Assembly (NCBI RefSeq): GCF_011386835.1
Contig: NC_088800.1
Coordinates: 53,287,439 to 53,351,438 of the forward strand
Length of the DNA stretch: 64,000 nucleotides
Source of the DNA: Chrysemys picta bellii
Taxonomy: Eukaryota; Chordata; Testudines; Emydidae
Reading direction: 5' to 3'
Positions 23,147-35,306 of this stretch are shown piece by piece (the stretch's first letter is position 1; each line of letters begins with the position of its first letter). The notes under the pieces were generated by a model. That model ran no database searches. It was not told the origin of the DNA and saw nothing but the letters and a program-made list of their open reading frames with translations. A program made the position numbers and the translations under genes.

Positions 23147-24255
23147 GACATTTGCTGATAAATATCTAAGCCTAATCATAATAAGGAACCTAGCAAAGAG
23201 ACTATGAAAGAATTCTGGGGTAGATGCTTGGTCTTGCATCCCTTTTGAACAGGAATGGACACTCATGCTTTGTTGTGGTAGGAGCATCAGGGCACCAGTA
23301 AGTAGAGTTGCTGACTGAAAAACATACATGGGGAAGTTGAGGGCATTATGAAAAGGTACCAGTGAAGGTATCAGTGAGATGTTGAGGGGCCCCTTCTGTA
23401 GTCAGTTAATATTCGTGTTTAGTTACCCTCTCCTCCCATCTGCTCTTCTCTGCCAGTATATTAAAGTTGTGCTGTGGAATCTACTATCTGTTTTAGTTTG
23501 GAGAACAGGATCGTTCACAAAGCTCTGTGCAGTGGACTCACTGAGAAGGTCAAAGTAGTTTTTTTTATTGTCTGAAGATTGTGCAGAAGTGGTGTGAAGC
23601 CTTTACCCCTCCTGCCTGCCAGGCTACACTTCCTATGCTGGGCCTTCTGTGATTCAGCCCAGAATTGGACAGTATTAGGTCAGCTAGTCCATTTCCTCAC
23701 ACTCAGGAGCAAAATTCCACAAAGTGCAGCTCACACCACAAACTACACCGCAGTTTCAGTCTGGAGCACTGAACCATGGTTATATCACGCAGCAATGAAG
23801 AAGTAGGAATTTCAGCAAAGTGAATCTTGACCAGCTGTTCCAGTGCAACATTGAACTAAGTAAGTGAGCTAAGCCTGAATGTTTAGAGCTTGGCCTTTCA
23901 CTCAGTGGGGCTTGGTAAAAATGTGTTTCTGGGCTAAGGAGCGTGAACCACATGTTGGTCACCAATGGCTGCTAGTGTCTGTAGATATGGTGTTGGATGT
24001 CCTTAGCAGGGAATTGTACTGTGCTGGAGGTAAACATATTGAGAGAGTTGGAAGGAGTGTTATACAGGAAAATGAGTTGTACTTCACAAAGATGCTCAGA
24101 TTCTTATGCCTGGATGGTGAGTTTTTGACTTGAGAAGGTCTCCAGACTGATCTTTCTTTATGGATAGCTGTCAGATGAACACTTTTCTGGGGCTCTAATT
24201 TTGAAGCTTTTTGAAATATGAAGTGACCATAAAGCCAGATTTTGCCCTTAGATTA
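23147..24255 (+). other. CLUAP1: CLUAP1 intron 3, no recognised features
   Basis: No gene or repeat that I can support in this stretch. Confidence 0.45.
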
Positions 24256-24263
24256 CATATGGA

Positions 24264-25047
24264 CAAGGCTGTGTTTTAGTCATGGGTATTTTTAGTAAAA
24301 GTCATGGACAGGTCACGGGCAGTAAACAAAAATTCACGGCCCGTGACCTGTCCATGACTTGTACTATATACCCCTGACTAAATCTTGGGGGTAGAGGTGG
24401 GGGGAGCAGTAGTCCTGGGAGTGCTGCGGGTGTTTGGGGGGGGGACAGCCCGGGGGCGCCGTGGGTGCTCTGTGGGGGGCAGCCCGGGACTCCTGTTGGT
24501 GATGTGGGGGGGCTGGAGGCAGTGGCGTGTGGCCCAGGACTGATGCTGGTGCTGGGAGGGGGGTTGGCGTGGCTGGCAGGCTCCTTACCTGGCTCCTTAC
24601 CTAGCTCCTTGCGGTTCCCTGGAAGCGGTGACATGTCCCTCCCCCAGCTCCTAGGCAAAGGTGCAGCCATATAACTCCGCGTGTTTCCTCCGCCCCAAGT
24701 GCCGGCTCCGTAGCTCCCATTGGCTGGGAACTGTGGAGCTAGTGCTCAGGGCAGAGGCAGTGTGCGGAGCCATTTGGAGCTAAGGGAAGGACATATCACC
24801 GCTTACAGGGAGCTCCCTGAGGTAAGCGCTGCCCAGAACCCCACCCCCTCCTGTGCCCCAATACCCAGCCCTGAGCCCCCTCCCAAACCCAAACTCCTGT
24901 TGATGCTCTGGGAGGGGAAAATGGTGGCCCAAGAGTGCCCCAGCAGCGGCTAGTGCAGCTGGCCTGGCTGCTGCAGAAGTCAGAGGGGTCCTGGAATGTC
25001 ATGGAATCCGTGACTTACGTGACCTCTGTGACAAACTCACAGCCTTA
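24264..25047. mobile_element. GC-rich hAT-like non-autonomous element, 784 bp, with perfect 8-bp target duplication
   Basis: Flanked by CATATGGA on both sides (24256-24263 and 25048-25055). The ends CAAGGCTGTG and CACAGCCTTA are inverted repeats. Near the left end, GTCATGGACAGGTCACGGGC and GCCCGTGACCTGTCCATGAC form a long hairpin. The G/C-rich middle is typical of turtle hAT derivatives and has no real coding content. Confidence 0.85.
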
Positions 25048-25055
25048 CATATGGA

Positions 25056-25886
25056 TAATTAGTTCTCAGTTCTTAATTCTACTGAGTGCAGAATGTGTAA
25101 CCTTTCCATATCTTACAGTTCTAAGCCCTGGAGCATCATTAGAGGTGAACAACAATCATAGATCCAGCAGTTTTAAGTTCCTTTTCTGAGCCTAGTACAA
25201 TTTGGAAAGAGAAGGGTGAAATCAGAAATCATTTTAATAATATGCTTTTCAGACCATTCTTCATATCAGTGTATCCCTAAAGGCTTTACACAATAATAAT
25301 ACAGACTTTACAGGGGATGAAATAAGAGTGGCTAAATAACCCCATGGCTAAAAGTCTGCAATTCATTTTACAGGGTAATAAAGGAATTATTGCGGTTCTT
25401 CAATAAACAGACTCTCTGCTCAGGTGTTTCCTCTACTTCTTAGAATGGGAAAGACTTGAAGATGTTTCTTCAGTAATTCCTGTTGTGCATGGGACACACA
25501 ATTATCTTCGCCAATAGCTAATAACCTCTAGCATCTATAATTAGATGGAAGATTTATATGGAGACAAATGTACCTAACCCCATTAAAGAAGAATATCAGA
25601 AATCATTAATCATCATAAAAATGTAACTAGAGCAAATCCTTTCCAGACTAAGCAGAATAACTGTATGATTTCTCTATTGTGGTGTTTGATTACGTTCTAC
25701 TTTATTTAAGTTCTGTTAGTGGTTCTGTTCTATACCCCTACCCTCCTAACTTGTTAATTCAGCCTTTCCATCTGAGCTAATGATTTTTTTTTTTTTTAAT
25801 TCTGCTGTGTGCAACCCTCTGCCATATGGGGGAATCTGACTTCAGCTCTTTGTGGTCCCTGTTTCTCAGCTTTTTGATCTAGTAGT
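25056..25886 (+). other. CLUAP1: CLUAP1 intron 3, mostly featureless
   Basis: A short stretch near 25265-25380 (CTTTACACAATAATAATACA) may be a degraded SINE. Otherwise nothing recognised. Confidence 0.35.
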
Positions 25887-26556
25887 GAATGACTGGGCAA
25901 ACTTTTTGGGCCGAGGGCCACATCTGGGTGGGGAAATTGTATGCAGGGCTGGGGGCAGGAGGTTGGGGTGCAGGAGGGAGTGCTGGGTGTGGGAGGGGGT
26001 GCGGGGTGTAGGAAGGGGCTCAGGGCAAGGGATTGGGGCAGAGGAGGGGTGCAGGGTGTATGAGGGGGCTCAGGGAAGGGGGTTGGGGTGCAGGAGGGGT
26101 GGGGGTGTGTGGCAGAGGGCTCAGGGTTGGGGTGCACAGGGGTGCAGGATGCAGCAGGGAGCTCAAGGCAGGGGGTTGGGGTGCAGGGGGTGCGGGATGT
26201 ACAAGGGGGCTCAGGACAGGGAGTTGGGGTGCAGGCAGGGGGCCTAGGGCAGGGAGTTGGGGGGCAGGGGGCAGGAGGAGTTTGAGCTCCGGCCCGGCGC
26301 CGCTTACCTAAAGCAGCTCCGGGGTGGCAGCAGCGTACACCTGGGCCAGGGCAGGCTCCCTGCCTGCCTGCCCTGTCCCCGGCCCCGTGTCGCTTCAGGA
26401 AGTGCTGCGGCCCCTGAGGGATAAGGGGAGGAGGGCTCCGTGTGCGCTGCTCTTGCCGCGGCACCAGGTACCTCCCCCGAAGCTCCCATTGGCCAGGGTT
26501 TCCCCATTCCCTGAGGGGCCGGATCTGGCCTGCGGGCCGTAGTTTGCCCACCCTGG
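25887..26556. mobile_element. GC-rich hAT-like element with G-rich minisatellite interior
   Basis: The ends share TGGGCAAACT (left, about 25894) and AGTTTGCCCA (right, 26541-26550) as inverted repeats, and both adjoin GGCC-rich phrases. The interior (about 25960-26280) is an imperfect GGGGTGCAGG-type array that produces a long proline-rich open frame on the - strand. A relative lies at 1-337. The target duplication is unclear (CTAGTAGT against CTAGAGTC). Confidence 0.65.
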
Positions 26557-28817
26557 ACTAGAGTCTCTCTAGTGACTATGTCTGGAGATTGAGTTGACAA
26601 TATTGACTCTGCCTGAAGAGATCCAAATCTACTAAATGGAGAGTCAATGAGATATGGGAAAATTGATACTTTTGATTTAACCAATATTCTATTCTATGTT
26701 TGTCATTTAAACAGAGCATAGTGATGCCAATGCACAAATGGGCTGAAGAGACAATCTTTTTTTAACTTACCATAAGTTGTCTTACACATTAAGGCCTGGA
26801 GAAAAATAATGTTTTGGCCTTACATAGTTTTGCTCTGTGTGTCTCCATTGCCCTGCACTTTAAGCAGGTGAATCCTTCCTTCCACTCCAATCTCCACATA
26901 GGGGTAGAAGGCTCAAATCCAATCACAAAGATGTGGACCCATTTTACAGAAGGGAGGACAAATTTGGGGAGCCCACACAATAGTTTTCACCATTTGTGTA
27001 GCACAGTTCCATCCATCTTAGTACACGTGGGGGCTTTGGAGTATGCAGATCCACTAGCTCACCTGACTCCCTGGGGTGGGAGGTTCTTAGCAACTGCATT
27101 AATGTCAAGGAAGCAGCACCACTGCTGCTTTGTGACTTGGGGGAAGAGTATTCCATGTCCCCAGCCTGTGAACCTGTTTACTAGGGATTTGTACTGAGTC
27201 CAGAATTTGGCCCAAAAAGAATATGAAAGCACATTTTAAAACCCTAACCCAACCTCTTGTCTATCGAGCCCGCTTTGTGGTGGTTTTCATTCTGCTTTTG
27301 TCTTAATTGCATGTGACTGAAATTAAACATATACAGTAAGTTCTTAGAAAAAATGGAGACGTTATGTAATGGTGCTGTGAAGCCATTTTTGTGCCTTTTT
27401 TAAACTAGTGGATCAGGAAAAGCAGTTGATCTGTTTGCAGATGATTTTGTTATTTCAGTCATATGTTTTCCTGTTCACATGGGCTGAGAACGTGTGTGTG
27501 TGTGTGAGAGAGAACAGTCGCCAAGTGTAAAATACATTTTTTCCTTTTACTAGACATTGATTTCCCCCCCTTGTGTTTTGAGTGAACTGAAATTGGAATT
27601 CCCATCCATAACAATGCTCTTTGTAATGTGGTGCTCTAACTTCCCTTGTGGAATAGGTGTTAAAGGGACACTGTCAACTTAATAATCACACTTCTGTCTG
27701 AAAATTTTATACCTGCTGTTATTATGATTAACTCCTAAGATTCCTGCAGCTGAAAGAAACTGAAGGGAAAAACATCTAGGTTTTTTTGCTTTTCTTACTA
27801 GTGCATTTGAGGATACTCTGTGACCAGTGATTTTTTGCTACTCTAATTGGGTGAACACCCAAAATTGAAGGCACTAAAAATCCTTCTGTAAACCTTGGCC
27901 TCATTTGTCAGCCATTTTCACAGTTTCCCTTGCAAAGTCAGTCTGTCAGTTTCCTCTCTTGTTTTTGTGGGCCTTTCACACAGTAACAGGGTGAGGGAAA
28001 CATTTACTAAAATAAAAAAATCTGATTGCAAAGCCACAAAAATTGGCAGGGCACTCTAGCAGGTCTGAGGCCTGAAAATGCTTTTTAAAAAATTGACTAG
28101 ATTTCACGTTGATGCTCTTCCTTTAAGAGCTGGGGCAGAGTGCAAACACTGGATTCAATCCAGCAATCCGTTCCCAGGAAAAATTCCCTTTTCTTTCAAA
28201 GGGCATTTTGCCTAAGTGAGGATTGTGTAGTGAGGCCTGGTACAGGTCCAACTAAAACCATAATACTTAAAAAAAATTGGAAATAAAATGTTAAGTTTAA
28301 AAAAAATAAAATAAATATTTGAACAATTTTGTACTTGTTGCCCATTGGATTTTACCTGTGGTAGGTCCAATTTGGGATATAAACATCACATAAAAGATTG
28401 GTACATGCTTCAGCACACCTAGCTTAGGGCCTAATGGTGAAAGTGAAGTTTAATACCCATGGATGTTTGTTAGGCTTGGATGGGAAACCTCTTTCTACCA
28501 CCTAGTATTCTTAAAGGAGGTAAATTTTGATTGCAGTCCAGATGCAAAGAGAGAAGAATCTTAAGCCATTTAGCTATTTACAGTTTGTTGACTTTTATTT
28601 CTCAGGAGAAACAAAGTTTTAGCCAATAGTGGCTTTTTGTTGGGTTAGCAAGAGAGAATGGCAGTTTTAATTGCTGTTTTGCACCAACTCATCCTGTCTG
28701 TGAGTCTAACATCATCCCAGAGGAAATTCCAAGAATTAAGTATATCTCCTTCTCTGTGCCACTGGAGTGCTATTTCCCAAGGCACTGTATCACTTCAGTT
28801 TTGGTGTTTTGAAATAA
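26557..28817 (+). other. CLUAP1: CLUAP1 intron 3, no recognised features
   Basis: Ordinary AT-rich intronic DNA. No repeat with definable ends and no exon-like open frame. Confidence 0.45.
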
Positions 28818-28821
28818 AGAT

Positions 28822-30518
28822 TGTGACAAAGTTCCTCCTCTATCTTGGTGGGTCCTGCACTTATTGGCGGATTTTCTTGCCTCAGAGATTCACCATGTGG
28901 GTTGGGGGAACAGCCCAGAGACCTTCCCCTCTGGAAGAACCCACAGTCCAGGTCAATTGGGAGGTTTGGGGGGAACCCAGGCTCGCCCTCTACGCCAGGT
29001 TCCAGCCCAAGGCCCTGTGGACTGCAGCTCTCTATAGTGCCTCCTGTAACAGCTGCATGACAGCTACAACTCCCTGGGCTACTTCCCCATGGCCTCCTCC
29101 AAACACCTTCCTTATTCTCACCACAGGACCTTCCTCTTGGTATCTGATAACACTTGTGCTCCTCAATCCTCCAGCAGCATACCTTCTCACTCTCAGCTCC
29201 TTGCACCTCTTGCTCCTAGCTCCTCACACTCACACCACAAACTGAAGTGAGCTCCTTTTAAAACCCAGGTGCCCTGATTAGCCTGCCTTAATTGATTCTA
29301 GCAGCTTCTTCTTAATTGGCTCCAGGTGTCCTAATTAGCCTGCCTGCCTTAACTGGTTCTAGCAGGTTCCTGATTACTCTAGTGCAGCCCCTTCTCTGGT
29401 CACTCAGGGAACAGAAAACTACTCATCCAGTGACCAGTATATTTGCCCTCTACCAGACTCCTGTAGAGCAGTGGGCGCTGTCTGGGGTTCTCTGCTCGGT
29501 GTCCCCGTTTGGTTCCCTTTGTTTGACCCTTTGACCTCACTCCTGTCCCTGTTCTTTTATTAGTTGTCCCCCGTAATTTTTTGGTCTCCAGGTCCTGTGG
29601 ATCCTGCCCCCTTAGGCTGGGGGGGATCCTTTAGCAGTGGGCTTCGCCCGCCCACTTCCTGGATCCCAGTAGGACTAGGGTTACCATACGTCCGTTTTTT
29701 CCCGGACATGTCCGTCTTTTTGGTAATCAAACCCCCGTCCGGGGGGAATTGCCAAAAAGCCGAACATGTCCGTGAAAAATACCGGCTGGGCACTTCCCCT
29801 CCCGGGCTCCAGCTGCTCTGCTCCTCCCCTGACTCTTCGGCTTAAAAGCCAAGCTGCCCGAGTGCTCCGGCTTCGGGCAGCCCCCTTGCCTCCGGACCCC
29901 GAGAGGAGAAGTGCCCGGCCGGGGGCGCAGGGTCTGGAGGCATGGGGGCTGCCCGAATCCCGAGTGCTACCAGCTTCACGGTTTGCCGGGCAGCCTCCAG
30001 ACCCTGCACCCCTGGCTGGGTACTTCCCCTCCCGGGCTCCAGCTGCGCTGGGGAAGCGCCGGGTCTGGAGGCTGCCTGGCAAACCGTGAAGCTGGTAGCG
30101 CTCGGGCAGCCCTTTTCGCGTGGCTGGGAGGGAGGAGGGGGAGTTAGGGCGGGGACTTTGGGGAAGGGGTGGGGAATGGGCGGAGTTGGGGTGGGGAAGG
30201 GGCAGAGTTGGGGCGGGGCCAGGGGTGGGGAAGGGGCGGGGCCAGGGCCCGTGGAGTGTCCTCTTTTTTAATTTTTTAAATATGGTAACCCTAAATAGGA
30301 CCAGACTCCTGTAGAGCAGTGGGCGCTGTCTGGGGTTTTCTGCTCGGTGTCCCCGTCTGGTTCCCTTTGTTTGACCCTTTAACCTCACTCCTGTCCCTGT
30401 TCTTTTATTAGTTGTCCCCCGTAATTTTTTGGTCTCCAGGTCCTGTGGACCCCCCCTTAGGCTCGGGGGGATTCTTTAGGACCAGACTCCTGTACCCCAC
30501 TGGTCTGGGTCTGTCACA
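28822..30518 (+). mobile_element. LTR-like element, internally duplicated and split by a MITE
   Basis: Starts TGTGACAAAGTTCCTCCTC and ends GGTCTGGGTCTGTCACA, with AGAT directly on both sides (28818-28821 and 30519-30522). A segment beginning CCAGACTCCTGTAGAGCAGT occurs at about 29454 and again at about 30301. Each copy continues through TTTTATTAGTTGTCCCCCG, so about 200 bases are tandemly duplicated. The hAT-like MITE at 29676-30293 sits between the copies. No coding region is attached. Confidence 0.65.
29676..30293. mobile_element. GC-rich hAT-like MITE nested in the LTR-like element
   Basis: The ends TAGGGTTACCATA and TATGGTAACCCTA are perfect 13-bp inverted repeats. The flanks AGTAGGAC and AATAGGAC (29668-29675 and 30294-30301) differ at one position, fitting an 8-bp duplication. 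The interior is GC-rich and duplicated (CCCGGGCTCCAGCTGC occurs twice). The long - strand open frame across it is compositional. Confidence 0.8.
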
Positions 30519-30734
30519 AGATCAAAGATATATAAATCTATTATTTGAATCTTGTAGTTTATTTCCATACCTGTCTGTATGCATATCTGTGCATGTAGGG
30601 GGATAGAGGAGAAAGGGACACAAATTATTCCCTCTTTTGATATTAATAAATTTAAGAGAGAAACTATCAATCTGAAAAAAAACCTGTTGGAAGAGGAGAT
30701 AGTTTATTAGGGTAATTGATCTAATTACAGTAAT

Positions 30735-30880
30735 TCACTGAGGCTGAAATTCATCTCCATGCAGAGGGTCAGCACCAGGCCTATGCACTTAAGTCCCAGT
30801 TAAGTTTACAGGAGATGTAAGTGGTACATAGGATTTTTGCTGGCCCTCTGCACAGGGGTGACTTTCACCCTGAGAGAATT
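30735..30880. repeat. Old palindromic MITE remnant
   Basis: GAGGCTGAAATTCATCTCC with ATGCAGAGGGTCAGC on the left is mirrored by GCTGGCCCTCTGCACAGGGG and TGACTTTCACCCTGAG on the right. A short loop region lies between. Confidence 0.6.
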
Positions 30881-31119
30881 AGTGGATGATTTGAGCTTTT
30901 TCATTTTTATAAGTGTCCAGAAATGTTATGACTCTCACAAAGTGTATGTATGTCATTCTTGTTTGAAAAATCCTATGTTCCTGAGCTGAAAGTTTCAATT
31001 ATGTATAGACAAGCATGATGATGCCAAAATAAATACTTTGAGGAAAATGTTTGACTAGGGAATTGACAATCTATTATCTATAATGGACTGAAATATTTCT
31101 TTGTGTCTTATTCTAACAG

Positions 31120-31299
31120 GCTACGAAAGCTCATATAAAGCTCAACACAAAGAAGCTTTACCAAGCAGACGGCTATGCAGTGAAGGAGCTGTTAAAAATA
31201 ACTTCTGTGCTTTACAATGCCATGAAAACCAAAGGAATGGAGACCACCTCAGTGTCCGAGGAAGAAAGCAGCAAATTCAAGTTTGACCTTGGCTCAAAA
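31120..31299 (+). CDS. CLUAP1: CLUAP1 coding exon 4
   Basis: Acceptor CTAACAG, 180 bases (60 codons, phase 0 at both ends), donor GTAAGG. It encodes [20 protein letters not shown], then [20 protein letters not shown], a variable acidic stretch [11 protein letters not shown], then KFKFDLGSK. The variable stretch coincides with a poorly conserved loop of the family. Confidence 0.97.
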
Positions 31300-33112
31300 G
31301 TAAGGAAAATAAGATATTTTTTTTTTTTGTAGTCATGGAAACCAAATCTATTTGCCTCATAAGCCTACGCACAGAATGTATGCATTAGTACATTCTTTTC
31401 AAACTCTCCCTTCCTAAATTTACCTGCTGTGACACATTTGGTCCCTATCTAATCCCAAGAAAAACGTGGCTCATAATGGTATTGAAGTTTAGTACAGAAC
31501 TGGTCATCTCTGCTTTGGAGCAGGACTGGAATAGTAGGGAGCGTGGCAGGGCAGAATTGAAGTGATTTGGCATAATTGTGTTGGAGAAGCATGGGGAGTA
31601 CTCACTGCAATATGGGCCTGAACCAGTGCCTGTTGAAGTCAATCGGAGTCTTTCCCTTGAATTTATTGGGCAGTGCATCAGGACCTATAGAAGCATTTAA
31701 AATAGAAATTGCTCAACAAATACCAAGGAAAAACAGAACACAGATACTCTCTGAATAGGAGAAGTCCTATCAATGTATTTGTTTATGATGAAGGAATAAT
31801 ACTATTCTTTTAAAATTATGCTACATTAATGTCAGGTGATATTATAGAATTTTCTTTAAGAAACTTCTCCCTATCTTGGAGTAGCCTGTTGTGTGCTTCC
31901 TGTGTTAGTATTGTAATAATAGAGCAAATTTGTAGGCCCAGACTTGAAAAGTGAGTGAAAGTTTATAAAATGTCATGATAGCCTATAACAACAAATGTTG
32001 ATGGGAAAAGGTAAACAAGTGAGAGAGACTGAATTAGTCCAAAAAAGACCTATTAATATAACTCAAGGACTATTAAAATCAGGCCTGGTAAGCAAGAGAA
32101 GCATGGGATTGGAAATCAATTAACCCAGATTGGTGTGTTGCAAATTAGGCCTAATAGGTGGACAAAACGATGAGAGGATGGGCTATTCCACCTGTCACTC
32201 CCTTTTGGGGTCTCTAAAAGAAAAGACTTTGGGGCGGGGGGAATCAAGAAGAAGCTGTCTGCCAACAGTGGCTACAGTGAGCTTTCACCTCCCATCTCTT
32301 GGTGCCTTGTGAGCTTTACCATCATGGCTGTCACCTCCCATCTCCTGGCACCTCAGGATCTACCATAACACTGTTGGGCCTTTGTTGGCCTGATCCTGAA
32401 AGATGTCCTGAGCAGACTGGGTCAGAGAGAGGGACCCAGATGATGTAGCCACTTCCACCGACTTTGGCTAAATCCCAAATACCACCTGAGATGTGAGTCT
32501 TTATCTCCTTCCCACCCTTATTTCTTTTCTTTCCTCTCTCTCTCCTTTTGCCTACTGTTTAATAAGGGTCTGGCTTAGCCAGCCAAGACTGCATCTTTTG
32601 CAGCATTGTTGTGAGTCTGGTACTAAAAAGGCAGATAAAAGTAGTGCCCTCAATCACCTGAGCCAGGTCTTGGAGCGGCTGATAAAACCGTGTGCTGTGT
32701 CTGTTTTTTTTCCAGCAGTGAGATTGCAAGTGAAAGTCAACACCAGAGAAGGAAAGTGCATTTTCTGTCTTTGCTGTTCTCTTTCATTGTGTGTGTGTTT
32801 GTCTTATGCCTTTTAGAAATGGGATTGGACTTCAACTACAAGAACTCAAGCTCATCTTAACATTTTCTTTTCCCCAAAAAGGAACTATTATCGTCTTTAA
32901 TAACAACAAAACACTGTCAAATGGGAGTGAGGGGTGGGCTGGGGCGGGGTGTTCCTTGTGAAAGCTCCCTCTAGCTAGAAGGAAAGGGAACAAGGGATGT
33001 TATTAAAATGAAAGCCTTACTTAATGCATTACATTTACATTTTAAATGCTTTAACCTCTTTTCTCTTCTCTGTATCTTCAATAAAAGGTTACAATATTTT
33101 TAACAGTGATAC
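31300..33112 (+). other. CLUAP1: CLUAP1 intron 4, first part
   Basis: Mostly featureless. GTTGAAGTCAATCGGAGTCT near 31635 looks like a remnant of the palindromic repeat also seen at 21088. No gene. Confidence 0.45.
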
Positions 33113-33124
33113 TATACAGGCTGA

Positions 33125-33254
33125 CAAGTATCAGAGGGGTAGCCGTGTTAGTCTGAATCTGTAAAAAGCAACAGAGGGTCCTGTGGCACCTTTAAGACTA
33201 ACAGAAGCAATGCTTCTGTTAGTCTTAAAGGTGCCACAGGACCCTCTGTTGCTT
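33125..33254 (-). mobile_element. Penelope-derived 130-bp fold-back insertion with 12-bp target duplication
   Basis: Flanked by TATACAGGCTGA on both sides (33113-33124 and 33255-33266). Read on the - strand it ends with a Penelope 3' terminus (GGCTACCCCTCTGATAC, compare GGCTACCCCGCTGATAC at 55441). Its other half is a perfect 45-bp inverted copy: 33165-33209 pairs with 33211-33255 around a single A at 33210. The last base of the right arm may belong to the target duplication. Confidence 0.85.
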
Positions 33255-33619
33255 TATACAGGCTGAGGTCTCTATGTACCAAACCCTGAACCATGTTTAA
33301 ACTGTTCAGTTAGTGAGAGCGTCATGTTTACACCTTTGACTCTATGTGCCCATATAGACCATCAAAATTAATACTACATCGGTGCTTTGAGAAAACGGGA
33401 AACCAAATAACACATTATTAGTATACATTACTTTAATTGTTCTTCCAACCTAGGACACCTCTCTGTCATCTGTGTGAAAATGATCAGTTTCCAGTGGGTT
33501 TGCAATAGTTACCCAATTGCCCAGGCCAGAGGAGAAATCCTAATTTTGTGGAGTTTTGCCATTAGCTTTGGAAATTTTGCCATTGGCTTCAATGTGGCCA
33601 GATTTCACTTCAGAAGTTT

Positions 33620-33701
33620 ATACAGATTGGACATAATCCAGACCTTATTAAAATCAGTGGAAAGACTCCTGTTGATTCCAGTGGGCTTTAGATCAGGCTT
33701 T
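33620..33701. repeat. Fragment of an old palindromic repeat
   Basis: ATCAGTGGAAAGACTCCTGT followed by GATTCCAGTGGGCTTTAGAT resembles the hairpin family at 21088-21153. Confidence 0.5.
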
Positions 33702-33704
33702 CTA

Positions 33705-34511
33705 AGGGGACGTCTGCACTGCATGCTTCTTTCGGTGGGACGTAGTGTACATTCCCTTGTATCGCCCCAGAACATGTATAAATAGGTGTAGCCGGTGAGG
33801 CATAGCTTAGGCAAGAATGGTGCAGATATGCCTGAAGGATGTGGGTATCTATGCGAGTACATATCCTACATGGCTCCCTGCTCACCCAAGCCATGCGTCC
33901 GCCTCTACACTGCTGTTTTTAGCCATGTAGTGTCCTGCTGTCTCCCTGCTGCTGGAGCCCTTCCCCACCGTAGGGAAAGACTTGTCACAGGGAAAGACAG
34001 GCAGCAGAAGGGCAGTGGAGAAAGGCTCTGCCAGCTCCCCATTGCTGGAGCCCTTTCCGCCACAGGGAAAGATTCTGGCAGGTGCGAATGGCTTCGCCAG
34101 TTCCCAGCTGCTGGAGCCTTCTCCTGCCACAAGGAGAAACTCTGGCAGCCAGGAAAGACTTCAGCAGCTCCTTGCTGCTAGAGCCTTTCCCCATGAAAGG
34201 GAAAGGCTCCAGCAGTGGGGGAGCAGTAGGGAAAGGTCCCTGCTGCTGGAGCCTTTCCCCTCAGCAAAGAAAGACTCCAGCGGGGGGAAGGCTCCCCCGG
34301 CTCCCTGCTGCTGGAGCCCTCCCTGTGACAAGAAAGGACTCCAGCAGCAGGGAGTTGCTGAAGCTTTCCCCTGTTGTCTCTCCCTTGCTGGAGCATTTCA
34401 TTGATGTGTAGCTACACACTGCTGTCTGGACGCAGCTGGCTTTTCCCTGCAGTGTGTAAAATTACACATACCCTCCATGCTGCCGCCGGTGGTGTGTAGT
34501 GTAGATGTAGC
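33705..34511. mobile_element. Harbinger-like MITE with internal minisatellite
   Basis: The left end AGGGGACGTCTGCACT and right end GTGTAGATGTAGC are imperfect inverted repeats of the Harbinger type. The trinucleotide CTA borders both sides (33702-33704 and 34512-34514). About 33930-34400 is a degenerate tandem and mirror array of GCTGCTGGAGCC and AAAGACTCCAGCAG motifs, which creates long but meaningless open frames on both strands. Confidence 0.55.
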
Positions 34512-34645
34512 CTAGGAGAGATTCAGGCACCATGTTGGTCACACATATGGTTTTAATTTGAAAAGGGACAAAACCTTTCACAACTTTTCTGTGATGGCAA
34601 AGAGACTCTTCCATTGTTTGATTTTTTTTTATGCTGTTCTTCTAG

Positions 34646-34792
<147 letters not shown>

Positions 34793-34839
34793 TAGAGAGA
34801 GAAACCAGTGTGAATGAGCAATTCCAACAGCTGCAATCA

Positions 34840-35300
34840 ATATATCAGATGTAGATTCCATGTGTGAGTGGAGCAAGGTCAGATGGGTTACCCAGCTTCT
34901 CGTTCATATTACTTGTAATAAGCCCAAGAGAATAACGGTTTGCCAGTTTGTGTTTAGAGGTGAACTGAAATGCTTTGTAAAGAACTGCTTGAGAACTTAA
35001 ATCAGTAACAGTGTGTACATACACTTTGTCATGTTCCTGTACCAGATGTGGACTGGCTACAGACACATCAGATATGTTCATCATAAGATTCTTTAATACT
35101 CTGCCAGGTATGTCTCAGGTTCATTTAAATAAGGTATTTTACATGCAGTGCCACCTAACATAATACAGTTTAGCATTCCATTAGATCTCCCCCTTTAAGA
35201 TCTACATTCCTACCATTTGCAATATTTACATTATCACGCTGTCTTTGAGGTTCAGTATTTATCAGTCTGCTAAGATTCTCTGAATTGTACTGGTTTCCTA
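34840..35300 (-). mobile_element. Probable 3' LTR and polypurine tract of a gypsy element
   Basis: On the - strand, downstream of the integrase remnant, the sequence reads a purine tract TTAAAGGGGGAGATC (near 35188-35202). AT-rich sequence follows, as expected for polypurine tract then LTR. The outer end and a TSD were not found. Confidence 0.45.
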
Positions 35301-35306
35301 ATTACA

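Noticed and set aside
25796..26551. 251-codon - strand open frame, proline-rich
   Set aside because: It lies within the G-rich tandem interior of a hAT-like element. The repeated CTPTPCPEPP-type residues are composition only.
29681..30388. 235-codon - strand open frame
   Set aside because: Lies across the GC-rich MITE nested in the LTR-like element and crosses its boundary. No recognised protein.
33795..34411. Several open frames on both strands with repeated SSCWSL/AAGALP-like residues
   Set aside because: Generated by the mirror and tandem repeats inside the Harbinger-like MITE.
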